NCBI GenBank assembly: GCA_050291725.1
Contig: JBNKKH010000024.1
Span: 1 to 64,000 of the forward strand
Origin: JAAGZL01 sp050291725
GTDB lineage: Bacteria > Pseudomonadota > Gammaproteobacteria > Chromatiales > Chromatiaceae
Reading direction: 5' to 3'
Length of the DNA: 64,000 nucleotides
Part shown: in pieces, positions 7,615 through 15,217 of the stretch
Numbering within the stretch: position 1 is the first letter of the stretch
Layout: each line of letters begins with the position of its first letter
Notes under the pieces: model-generated
The model's database searches: none
What the model saw: the letters and a program-made list of their open reading frames with translations, nothing else
Told to the model about the DNA's origin: nothing
Program-made: the position numbers and the translations under genes

Positions 7615-7692
7615 TATGTTTATATTACTGTCGTTAGTCGTTAGTCAAATGCTAAATAATCTCAATTATGAGGTACAGCATTTTGTTTGAAC

Positions 7693-8994
7693 TTACTCTT
7701 TATTAGAGCCGTCTTGATTATTAATCTCTTCAAACTTGGCTGCCATTGTAGGATTGCTCCGAGTCAATTTCTTTACCGTAACATCCTGTGCCTTATCGTT
7801 TGCCAGACGCAGATTCCTATCTGTACCCAGCAGCGCTTCCTTCGTCTTCTGCAGATGATTTATTGACTTATCTATCTCATCAATCGCGGTTTTAAATTTC
7901 CTCGAGGCAAGATCGTAGTTTTTTGCGAATGCCGTTTTAAATTTATCTAGATCACTCTCGAAATTTGTCACGTCAACATTCTGGGCCTTAACCAGAGCAA
8001 GCTCTGATTTGTACTCCAGTGAGTTCATTGCTGCGTTGCGCAGCAGTGTGATAATAGGAAGAAAGAACTGCGGTCGAACGACATACATCTTTGGATAGCG
8101 GTGAAATACATCAACAATTCCGGTGTTGTAGAGTTCACTGTCTGGCTCGAGCATAGATACTAGTACTGCGTACTCACACCCCTTCTCGGTACGATCTTTA
8201 TCCAGTTCCTTAAGGAAATCTTCGTTCTTTTTCTTCGTCGCAGTGGTATCACTTTCGTTCTTCATTTCAAACATAATTGAAATGATCTCAGTACCTTCTT
8301 CGTCAGCATCACGAAAGATGTAGTCACCCTTGCTGCCACTGCTTGCGTCATTATCCTTCTCGAAATAGGCCCGGGGAAAGGCTGTCGCCCGAATACGGTT
8401 AAATTCAGTCTCGCAGTGCTGCTCCAGGGTTTCTCCAACCATCTTGGTTGAAAGACGGACCTTCATATCCCGCAGGCGCTCTATAGCGTCGTCACGATCC
8501 TTAATCTGTGTTTCGTACTTCTCCTTGAGTGACTGTTCAGCAAGCTGCTTTTCCAGCTCAACTCGTTCCAGGCTGTTCCTAAGTTTATCCCGCTCCTTTT
8601 CAACAGCAGTTACTGCCTCTGTGATTGCTAGCTTGGATTCAGATTTATTATTTTGCTTGATCTGCTCTAGCTCGTTGGCAAGTCTGTCGCGCTCTTTTTC
8701 CACAGAGCTTAGGGCCTGGGTCACTGCAAGCTTACGCTCGACCTCTCCGGAATCCAGTTTCGCCTTCAACTCTTGAATTTCAGCATCCTTGGCTGCAGCA
8801 GCCTGCTGCATTTCGTTACCGATCCGCTCCTTAGCGAGTTCTACCGCATTACGCTTATCCTGCTCAGCTAGCTCCAACCTCTCATGCAACTGCCGTTCGA
8901 ACTCTTTATCGTGAACCTGTTTCAGTATGTCAGCATACCCAGCCTCATCAATCTTGAATGCCTTCCCGCAGCTTGGACAGATGATTTCATGCAT
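7693..8994 (-). CDS. DUF2130 coiled-coil protein
   Basis: 433 residues, ATG at 8994 behind gagaag. The N-terminus MHEIICPSCGKAFKIDE has a CPxCG zinc motif (only one CxxC). Residues about 25-165 form a long coiled coil rich in E, K and R. The C-terminal half (VGETLEQHCETEFNRIRATA, AYFEKDNDASSGSKGDYIFR, ISIMFEMKNE, NEDFLKELDKDRTEKGCEYA) is the conserved DUF2130 core, which resembles a nuclease-like fold. Function is unknown. It is probably a single-gene transcript. Confidence 0.85.
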   Translation of the reverse strand: MHEIICPSCGKAFKIDEAGYADILKQVHDKEFERQLHERLELAEQDKRNAVELAKERIGNEMQQAAAAKDAEIQELKAKLDSGEVERKLAVTQALSSVEKERDRLANELEQIKQNNKSESKLAITEAVTAVEKERDKLRNSLERVELEKQLAEQSLKEKYETQIKDRDDAIERLRDMKVRLSTKMVGETLEQHCETEFNRIRATAFPRAYFEKDNDASSGSKGDYIFRDADEEGTEIISIMFEMKNESDTTATKKKNEDFLKELDKDRTEKGCEYAVLVSMLEPDSELYNTGIVDVFHRYPKMYVVRPQFFLPIITLLRNAAMNSLEYKSELALVKAQNVDVTNFESDLDKFKTAFAKNYDLASRKFKTAIDEIDKSINHLQKTKEALLGTDRNLRLANDKAQDVTVKKLTRSNPTMAAKFEEINNQDGSNKE

Positions 8995-9149
8995 GTCTAA
9001 TTCTTCTCCTCATCTTGGCTAGTGCTTCACCCATTTTAACTGCTAAATCGCATTTGGAGCATTTAATATGACCCAGCTTTATAAATTCCTCTCTCTTGGA
9101 AATCTATAAACTTCCTGTCATTGTATACAATTTCACTGCTGTCCTGTTA

Positions 9150-9265
9150 ACTCCCTCTCCCCTCTGGGGAGAGGGTTGGGGTGAGGGGGGGGGGGGGTTG
9201 TGAGATAACTCATTGTTTTGTATCTTCCCCTCATCCTGTCCTTCTCCCCAAAGGGGAGAAGGGAC
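9150..9265. repeat. interspersed CT/GA-rich palindromic repeats with a 13-G run
   Basis: The first copy (about 9150-9197) reads ccctctcccc-tct-ggggagaggg followed by ttggggtgag and 13 consecutive G. A second, inverted relative (about 9226-9265) reads cttctccccaaaggggagaagg. The same palindrome recurs at about 13776-13816, 43706-43749, 56501, 56587, 56774, 56966, 57639, 57831 and 58591. It is a dispersed intergenic element rather than a gene-specific terminator. Confidence 0.75.
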
Positions 9266-9393
9266 GCAAATTTAAGTTTCTATGTTTATCAAATTACTTT
9301 GTGTTGTTTTGCGTATAACAATCATAACGTTACAACTAGTATATTCACAGTTAACAGGACAGCAGTGATACAATTCACTAGGATCAATCTGGG

Positions 9394-9984
9394 ATGGATA
9401 TGGATATAAAGCGCTGTAGCTGGGTGGAGAACGGTTCCGCTCTTGAGCTGGAGTATCATGATAACGAATGGGGAGTGCCCTCCTACGATGATGAGCACCT
9501 GTTTGAGATGCTTATATTGGAGGGCGCACAAGCGGGACTCTCCTGGTCTTGCGTGCTAAACAAACGCGCAGGTTATCGTGAAGTATTCGACAGTTTTGAT
9601 CCCAATAAGATAGCTAATTACAGTGAGCATAAACTGGAAAAGCTAAAACGGGATGAGCGCATTATTCGCAACAAATTGAAGATTGCAGCGGCTCGCACTA
9701 ACGCCAGAGCATTCCTGGAGATTCAGGGTCAGTTTTCCAGCTTTGCCGACTATATCTGGCAATTTGTTGGAGGCAGCCAGATTCATAACCGCTGGAAATC
9801 AAGCAAGCAGGTTCCAGCTTCTACCCCTGAATCTGAAGCCATGAGCAAAGAACTATCTAAACGTGGATTTAAATTTGTCGGACCGACAATCTGCTATGCC
9901 TATATGCAGGCGGTTGGTATGGTAAATGACCACACTACTGACTGTTATAGATTTAGTGAAATTGAGAAACATGCTAACAAATAA
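9394..9984 (+). CDS. tag: DNA-3-methyladenine glycosylase I
   Basis: 196 residues, ATG at 9394. It starts MDMDIKRCSWVENG and contains YHDNEWGVPSYDDEHLFEML, LEGAQAGLSWSCVLNKRAGY and GFKFVGPTICYAYMQAVGMV, the diagnostic blocks of Tag. The zinc ligands of the family are in place (Cys near the N-terminus, HDNEWG His, and HTTDC near the C-terminus). The enzyme removes 3-methyladenine from alkylated DNA as the first step of base excision repair, in the cytoplasm. It is followed after 41 bases by the aldo/keto reductase gene on the same strand. Confidence 0.92.
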   Translation: MDMDIKRCSWVENGSALELEYHDNEWGVPSYDDEHLFEMLILEGAQAGLSWSCVLNKRAGYREVFDSFDPNKIANYSEHKLEKLKRDERIIRNKLKIAAARTNARAFLEIQGQFSSFADYIWQFVGGSQIHNRWKSSKQVPASTPESEAMSKELSKRGFKFVGPTICYAYMQAVGMVNDHTTDCYRFSEIEKHANK

Positions 9985-10025
9985 CAGCCATAATCAACCA
10001 AAGCCAAATTTTATTCGAGAACGAT

Positions 10026-11066
10026 ATGCAATATAGAACCCTAGGAAACAGCAATCTTAAAGTAAGCCTAATCTGCCTGGGCAGCATGACCTGGGGAGAA
10101 CAGAATACAGAGGATGAAGGCCACGAGCAGTTGGATTTTGCCCTGGGGTTTGGGGTAAATTTCATAGATACCGCAGAGCTATATGCCATTCCCGCCAGGG
10201 CTGAGACCTATGGCCGCACTGAAGAGATAATCGGCACCTGGTTAAAAGCCAGACGCAACCGAGACAAGGTAATCATAGCCAGCAAGATAGCCGGGCCTGG
10301 AAAAGGCTGGGTTGATCATATACGCAACGGGGAGAGCCGCTTTGATCGCAAGAATATTGAGACTGCGCTACACAACAGCCTAAAACGGTTACAAACAGAT
10401 TATATCGATCTCTATCAGCTGCACTGGCCGGAGCGCAGCACAAACTTTTTTGGACGACTAGGCTATACCCATAGCGATGACGATTTCACCCCCATACAAG
10501 AGACCCTAACTGTACTGTCTGAGTTTGTTCGGGAGGGCAAGATACGCCATATCGGACTATCCAATGAAACTCCCTGGGGTGTAATGAAGTTTCTGCAAAT
10601 AGCGGAGAAAATGGGTCTAACCCGTATCGTGTCTGTTCAAAACCCCTATAGCCTACTCAATCGCAGCTTTGAAGTGGGGCTGGCCGAAATCGCGCATAGG
10701 GAACAGGTTGGGCTTTTGGCTTACTCCCCCCTCGGATTTGGAGTGCTTTCAGGTAAATACCTAGATGGGGGTGGCGGAGCGAAAGATCGACTCAACAGAT
10801 TTCCTGAATACGACAGATATAGCAATAGTGAAGCGGTTGCCGCCACTCAGGAGTATGTAGCTCTGGCTCGCGAGATAAACTTAAGCCCAGCTCAGATGGC
10901 ACTAGCCTACGTAAACAGCAGACCGTTCCTAACCAGCACTATCATCGGTGCTACCAACATGCAGCAGCTACAGGAGAATCTCACCAGCGTCGATCTACAA
11001 CTGGGTGAAGATATATTGGAACGAATTGAGGCCATCCACAAACGATTCCCCATCCCATCTCCATAA
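10026..11066 (+). CDS. NADP(H)-dependent aldo/keto reductase (Tas-like)
   Basis: 346 residues, ATG at 10026. It has the AKR barrel with catalytic Asp-Tyr (FIDTAELYAI), Lys (DKVIIASKIAGP), and His (DYIDLYQLHWPERS). The cofactor-binding C-terminus is ARE..LSPAQMALAYVNSRP and STIIGATNMQQLQENL. The long loop after the His, with RLGYTHSDDDFTPIQETL, matches the Tas/YajO subgroup. The physiological substrate is unknown. The gene ends at a bidirectional terminator shared with pnp. Confidence 0.85.
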   Translation: MQYRTLGNSNLKVSLICLGSMTWGEQNTEDEGHEQLDFALGFGVNFIDTAELYAIPARAETYGRTEEIIGTWLKARRNRDKVIIASKIAGPGKGWVDHIRNGESRFDRKNIETALHNSLKRLQTDYIDLYQLHWPERSTNFFGRLGYTHSDDDFTPIQETLTVLSEFVREGKIRHIGLSNETPWGVMKFLQIAEKMGLTRIVSVQNPYSLLNRSFEVGLAEIAHREQVGLLAYSPLGFGVLSGKYLDGGGGAKDRLNRFPEYDRYSNSEAVAATQEYVALAREINLSPAQMALAYVNSRPFLTSTIIGATNMQQLQENLTSVDLQLGEDILERIEAIHKRFPIPSP

Positions 11067-11099
11067 AAAAACAGGGAGCCCGAAGGCTCCCTGTTTTTA
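11065..11099. terminator. bidirectional intrinsic terminator between aldo/keto reductase and pnp
   Basis: Stem acagggagcc / ggctccctgt with a cgaa loop, preceded by seven A and followed by five T, so it can stop transcripts from both converging genes. Confidence 0.92.
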
Positions 11100-11121
11100 T
11101 ACTGTAACAGTGAAGAAATAT

Positions 11122-13215
11122 TTAAGCTTCTTCTTGCACTGCCTTCATGCTGAGACGAACACGACCCTGCTTGTCCACCTCCAGCACCTTGACCTTCACA
11201 ACATCACCTTCAGACAGCTTATCGCTGACCTTCTCAACCCGCTCTTCACAGATCTGAGAGATGTGTACCAGGCCATCTTTTCCAGGCAGGATGGTTACGA
11301 AAGCACCAAAATCCATCAGGCGTGCTACCTTACCCTCATAGATGTGGCCTACTTCAACATCGGCAGTGATCAGCTCAATACGCTTCTTGGCGTCTTCGCC
11401 GGCTGCTTTGTCTACTGAGAAGATCTTAACTATGCCATCGTCAGTTACATCTACGGTGGCGCCAGTCTCTTCAGTAATGGAACGGATGGTTACACCACCT
11501 TTGCCGATTACGTCACGAATCTTATCAGGATCAATCTTAATAGAGATGATGCGTGGAGCATGCTCTGACATCTCTTGACGATGTGAAGAGATAACCTTGT
11601 TCATCTCGCCCAGGATAAACATACGTCCTTCTTTGGCCTGATCTAGAGCAATCTCCATGATCTGCTTAGTGATACCATTGATCTTGATATCCATCTGCAG
11701 GGCATTGATGCCGTTCTCGGTACCAGCTACCTTGAAGTCCATATCGCCTAGATGATCCTCATCACCCAGAATATCGGTCAGAACAGCGAACTTGTCTTCA
11801 TCCTTAATCAGACCCATGGCAACGCCGGCAACCGGGCTTTTCAGCGGAACGCCTGCATCCATCAGCGCCAAACTGGTACCACATACTGAAGCCATAGAGC
11901 TGGAACCGTTAGACTCGGTAATCTCAGAAACCACACGAATAGAGTATGGAAACTCCTCTATGGTTGGCATAGAAGCTAGAACACCACGCTTGGCTAGACG
12001 GCCATGTCCAATCTCACGACGCTTAGGTGTGCCTACACGTCCAGTCTCACCTACACAGAATGGAGGGAAGTTGTAGTGCAGCATGAATGGTTCGCGATAG
12101 GTGCCGCCTAGGGCATCGATGATCTGAGAATCACGCTCGGTACCTAGAGTGGTAACAACCAAAGCCTGGGTCTCGCCACGGGTAAACAGGGCTGAACCGT
12201 GGGTGCGTGGCAGAACGCCGGTACGTACATTAATAGGACGTACTGTTCTGGTATCACGGCCATCGATACGTGGCTCTCCAGCCAATACCCGTCCGCGTAC
12301 AACTTTTTTCTTCAGACTATCAACTGCGCCTTTAACCTCAGCTTCACTCCACTTAGGCTCATCACCAGCACACAGTTTTTCAACAGTCTCAGCAGTTACC
12401 GCATCAACACTGCTGTAACGCTCCATCTTATCGGCAATGGAGTAAGCATTGGTAAGACCATCGGTAGCTGCTGCAGCAACAGCATCAACCAGTTCGGTAT
12501 CAACCGCTGGTGGAACAAACTCAGCAACCTCTTTACCAACTTCAGCCGCCAGCTCTTTAATGGCCTGAATCGCTACCTGCATCTGTTCATGACCAAACAT
12601 TACTGCACCAAGCATTACCTCTTCGGACAGCTGGTTAGCTTCTGATTCAACCATCAACACAGCTTCTTCAGTACCGGCAACTACCAGGTCAAGTTCACTA
12701 TCTTCATTCAGACCGGTCTGATCCTGGTTCAGCAGATACTTTCCATCTTTATAACCAACGCGAGCAGCACCGATCGGACCCTGAAACGGCAGACCAGAGA
12801 TGGAGAGAGCGGCAGAGGTACCAATCAAAGCTGGAATCTCTGGATCAACTGCAGGGTTAAGGGACATAACGGTACAGATAATCTGTACTTCGTTGGTGTA
12901 TCCCTTAGGGAACAGTGGACGAACTGGACGATCGATCAGACGACAGGTGAGAGTCTCTTTCTCACTTGGACGTCCTTCACGACGAAAAAAACCGCCGGGG
13001 ATTACGCCGGCGGAATAGGTTTTCTCTTGATAGTCTACGGTGAGAGGGAAAAAATCACGCCCTTCCATAGCTCTCTTGGAACCGACCACAGTACACTGCA
13101 CTACTGTGTCGGACATATTGATCATTATGGCGCCATCAGCCTGACGGGCAATCTCGCCTGTCTCTAGTACGACCTTGTGGTCACCATATTGGAACTCTTT
13201 GGTTATCGAACTCAC
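11122..13215 (-). CDS. pnp: polyribonucleotide nucleotidyltransferase (PNPase)
   Basis: 697 residues, ATG at 13215 behind gaggag. Two RNase PH-like cores flank a helical linker; the catalytic Asp residues are in DEDHLGDMDFKVAGT (about residues 475-490). A KH domain follows (IRDVIGKGGVTIRSITEETGA, about 555-580) and an S1 domain (GHIYEGKVARLMDFGAFVTI, about 620-690). It degrades RNA 3' to 5' with phosphate and is part of the RNA degradosome. It lies directly after rpsO (33-base gap), the usual gammaproteobacterial order, and ends at a strong terminator. Confidence 0.97.
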   Translation of the reverse strand: MSSITKEFQYGDHKVVLETGEIARQADGAIMINMSDTVVQCTVVGSKRAMEGRDFFPLTVDYQEKTYSAGVIPGGFFRREGRPSEKETLTCRLIDRPVRPLFPKGYTNEVQIICTVMSLNPAVDPEIPALIGTSAALSISGLPFQGPIGAARVGYKDGKYLLNQDQTGLNEDSELDLVVAGTEEAVLMVESEANQLSEEVMLGAVMFGHEQMQVAIQAIKELAAEVGKEVAEFVPPAVDTELVDAVAAAATDGLTNAYSIADKMERYSSVDAVTAETVEKLCAGDEPKWSEAEVKGAVDSLKKKVVRGRVLAGEPRIDGRDTRTVRPINVRTGVLPRTHGSALFTRGETQALVVTTLGTERDSQIIDALGGTYREPFMLHYNFPPFCVGETGRVGTPKRREIGHGRLAKRGVLASMPTIEEFPYSIRVVSEITESNGSSSMASVCGTSLALMDAGVPLKSPVAGVAMGLIKDEDKFAVLTDILGDEDHLGDMDFKVAGTENGINALQMDIKINGITKQIMEIALDQAKEGRMFILGEMNKVISSHRQEMSEHAPRIISIKIDPDKIRDVIGKGGVTIRSITEETGATVDVTDDGIVKIFSVDKAAGEDAKKRIELITADVEVGHIYEGKVARLMDFGAFVTILPGKDGLVHISQICEERVEKVSDKLSEGDVVKVKVLEVDKQGRVRLSMKAVQEEA

Positions 13216-13248
13216 TTTTATCTCCTCGTATTCTTTGAGATGAGCGAC

Positions 13249-13518
13249 TTAGCGGCGCAGACCAAGACTGGAAATCAGGGCGCGGTAGCGCTCCACGTCT
13301 TTGCCTTTCAGGTAGTCCAGAAGCTTGCGGCGGGAATTTACCATCCGCACCAAACCCTGGCGGGAGTGGTGGTCTTGCTTGTGTTCTGCGAAATGCTCAG
13401 TGAGCTTTTTGATATTAGCGGTTAACAGGGCCACCTGTACTTCAGGGGATCCGGTATCGCCTTTGGAACGAGCATACTGCTCAACGATCGCATTCTTCTC
13501 TTCTGCATTCATTGCCAT
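13249..13518 (-). CDS. rpsO: 30S ribosomal protein S15
   Basis: 89 residues from the ATG at 13518 (MAMNAEEKNAIVEQYARSKG). An in-frame ATG two codons upstream is too close to the gaggag site; the chosen start has an 8-base spacing. It contains DTGSPEVQVALLTANIKKLT, HHSRQGLVRMVNSRRKLLDY and RYRALISSLGLRR. S15 is a primary 16S rRNA binder in the 30S platform and commonly represses its own translation. Co-transcribed with pnp. Confidence 0.97.
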   Translation of the reverse strand: MAMNAEEKNAIVEQYARSKGDTGSPEVQVALLTANIKKLTEHFAEHKQDHHSRQGLVRMVNSRRKLLDYLKGKDVERYRALISSLGLRR

Positions 13519-13904
13519 ATTCATTTCTCCTCATTGATGATTAATTGATGGGACTATTCCCATCAAAAATCCGCACTCCGACAATGGGTTCAGTGTGCGA
13601 ACCTCGACCTCAAAAAAGGTCTATCAAAGATACCTGATCAGCTGGCAAAGCCGTTCAGGATCCGCTGTTACTTAACTGAGCCGCGAATTATGCTAGGTTT
13701 ATCCAAACCAAGCAAATAATAAGTGGCAAATTGTGGGAATTTTAAATCCAACCATTTATTGGCTGATAATCATCCTTCCCCCTCTCCTCTTGGGGCGAGG
13801 GCTGGGGTGAGGGGAAATTCATGGTACTACTCATAAACCATCACCCTCCACCCATCAAGGTGGTACCCAGGTTCCACTCTTGAGAGAGTAAATATTCCCT
13901 ATAT
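13519..13904. other. rpsO upstream region with one interspersed repeat
   Basis: The 386-base gap between truB and rpsO is expected to hold the rpsO promoter, but no clear box pair was fixed. A copy of the dispersed palindrome (cccctctcctcttggggcga) lies at about 13776-13816. No gene seen. Confidence 0.5.
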
Positions 13905-14813
13905 TTACATCATACGACGCGGCGCTACTCTGCCATCGTCCAATATTTCACCAGCTCCCATAAATAAACCATCGGCATCATATATCCTTACCATGCCATC
14001 AGTGGGTGCATTAGGCACCAGCACCGGCTGGCCCTGCTTCAGATAGAAGGTACTGTCTGGAGTCAGTTTCACCTCTGGCCATGAGCCAAGGGCACTGTCA
14101 ATTGGCAACAGCAGATCATCCAGCGCAGAAAAACCCTCATCAGCCAGCTGCTTTATCTGCTCCATGCTAACCATATTGTCCGCCCCATAAGGTCCGACGC
14201 CGATACGCCGCAGAGCAGTAACATGGGCGCCACAACCGAGTTTCTTACCGATGTCCTCAGCTAAGGTACGAACATAGGTTCCTTTCGAGCAGCGTACATC
14301 CAGGTCGAACTCCGGTTCTGAATAACCCTGCATGGTGATATCGTGAATTGTTACCTGACGCGGTTCCCGCTCAACTTCAATGCCATCACGGGCCAGTTTG
14401 TATAGCCTCTCTCCCTTGTGTTTAAGGGCAGAATACATTGGTGGGATCTGTTCTATATCGCCTTTAAATTCAGCCACAACCTGCTGAATATCGGATTCGG
14501 AGATACCATCAACAGGCTTAGTCTCAAGTACTTCACCCTCGGCATCGGCAGTTGCGGTGGTTACACCCAGTTTGACTCGCACCAGATAGTGCTTATCGGC
14601 ATCTAACAGAAATGCAGAAACCTTGGTGGCTGCTCCAAAACAGATAGGCAGCAGACCATCAGCTAGGGGGTCCAGACTACCGGTGTGACCAGCCTTTTGT
14701 GCTTTAAATAGACGTTTCACATCCTGCAGGGCACTGTTGGAGGTAATACCTAGTGGTTTATCTAACAATAGAATGCCGCGCACATTGCGACCGCTTTTAC
14801 GCCGCCTGCCCAT
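13905..14813 (-). CDS. truB: tRNA pseudouridine(55) synthase
   Basis: 302 residues, ATG at 14813. It has the catalytic motif GHTGSLDPLADGLLPICFGA (Asp at about residue 48) and LGVTTATADAEGEV, IPPMYSALKHKGERLYKLAR, and CSKGTYVRTLAEDIG, all TruB signatures. A short PUA-like C-terminal part (KQGQPVLVPNA) follows. It makes pseudouridine 55 in the T-loop of tRNAs. It follows rbfA by 9 bases in the infB operon. Confidence 0.96.
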   Translation of the reverse strand: MGRRRKSGRNVRGILLLDKPLGITSNSALQDVKRLFKAQKAGHTGSLDPLADGLLPICFGAATKVSAFLLDADKHYLVRVKLGVTTATADAEGEVLETKPVDGISESDIQQVVAEFKGDIEQIPPMYSALKHKGERLYKLARDGIEVEREPRQVTIHDITMQGYSEPEFDLDVRCSKGTYVRTLAEDIGKKLGCGAHVTALRRIGVGPYGADNMVSMEQIKQLADEGFSALDDLLLPIDSALGSWPEVKLTPDSTFYLKQGQPVLVPNAPTDGMVRIYDADGLFMGAGEILDDGRVAPRRMM

Positions 14814-14822
14814 TTTTACTGC

Positions 14823-15200
14823 TTACTCCTCATCATGGTGTTTCTTCTTGTCGCTCTCCACTGCCTGATCGATCAGAGCAGATAGATGAGTCCCTTTCTC
14901 TATGGACTCATCATAAACAAAGTGGAGTTGCGGCAGACTTCGAATATTCAGGCGATGACCCAACTCATGCCGGAAGAATGATGCTGTATTTTTCAATACC
15001 TTGGTGGTCTCTGCCTCATCCATATCACCACCGATGAAGGTAAAGTAGACCTTGGCATGTGAGAAGTCACGCACCACTTTTACCGCTTGGATGGTAATCA
15101 TCCCCAGGCGCGGATCCCTTAGTTCGTCCCGTACCAGTTGTGCCAGCTCACGCTGAATCTGGGAACCAACTCGATCGGTTCTGCTGAATTCTCTTGCCAT
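14823..15200 (-). CDS. rbfA: 30S ribosome-binding factor A
   Basis: 125 residues, ATG at 15200 (MAREFSRTDRVGSQIQRELA). It contains RDPRLGMITIQAVKVVRDFS and AKVYFTF, and LNIRSLPQLHFVYDESIEKG, the KH-like fold of RbfA. It helps mature the 5' end of 16S rRNA in the late 30S subunit. It lies 17 bases after infB and 9 bases before truB, so it is translated from the same mRNA. The charged C-terminus (ESDKKKHHDEE) is typical. Confidence 0.96.
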   Translation of the reverse strand: MAREFSRTDRVGSQIQRELAQLVRDELRDPRLGMITIQAVKVVRDFSHAKVYFTFIGGDMDEAETTKVLKNTASFFRHELGHRLNIRSLPQLHFVYDESIEKGTHLSALIDQAVESDKKKHHDEE

Positions 15201-15217
15201 TAACTAAGGTTCGCTCG

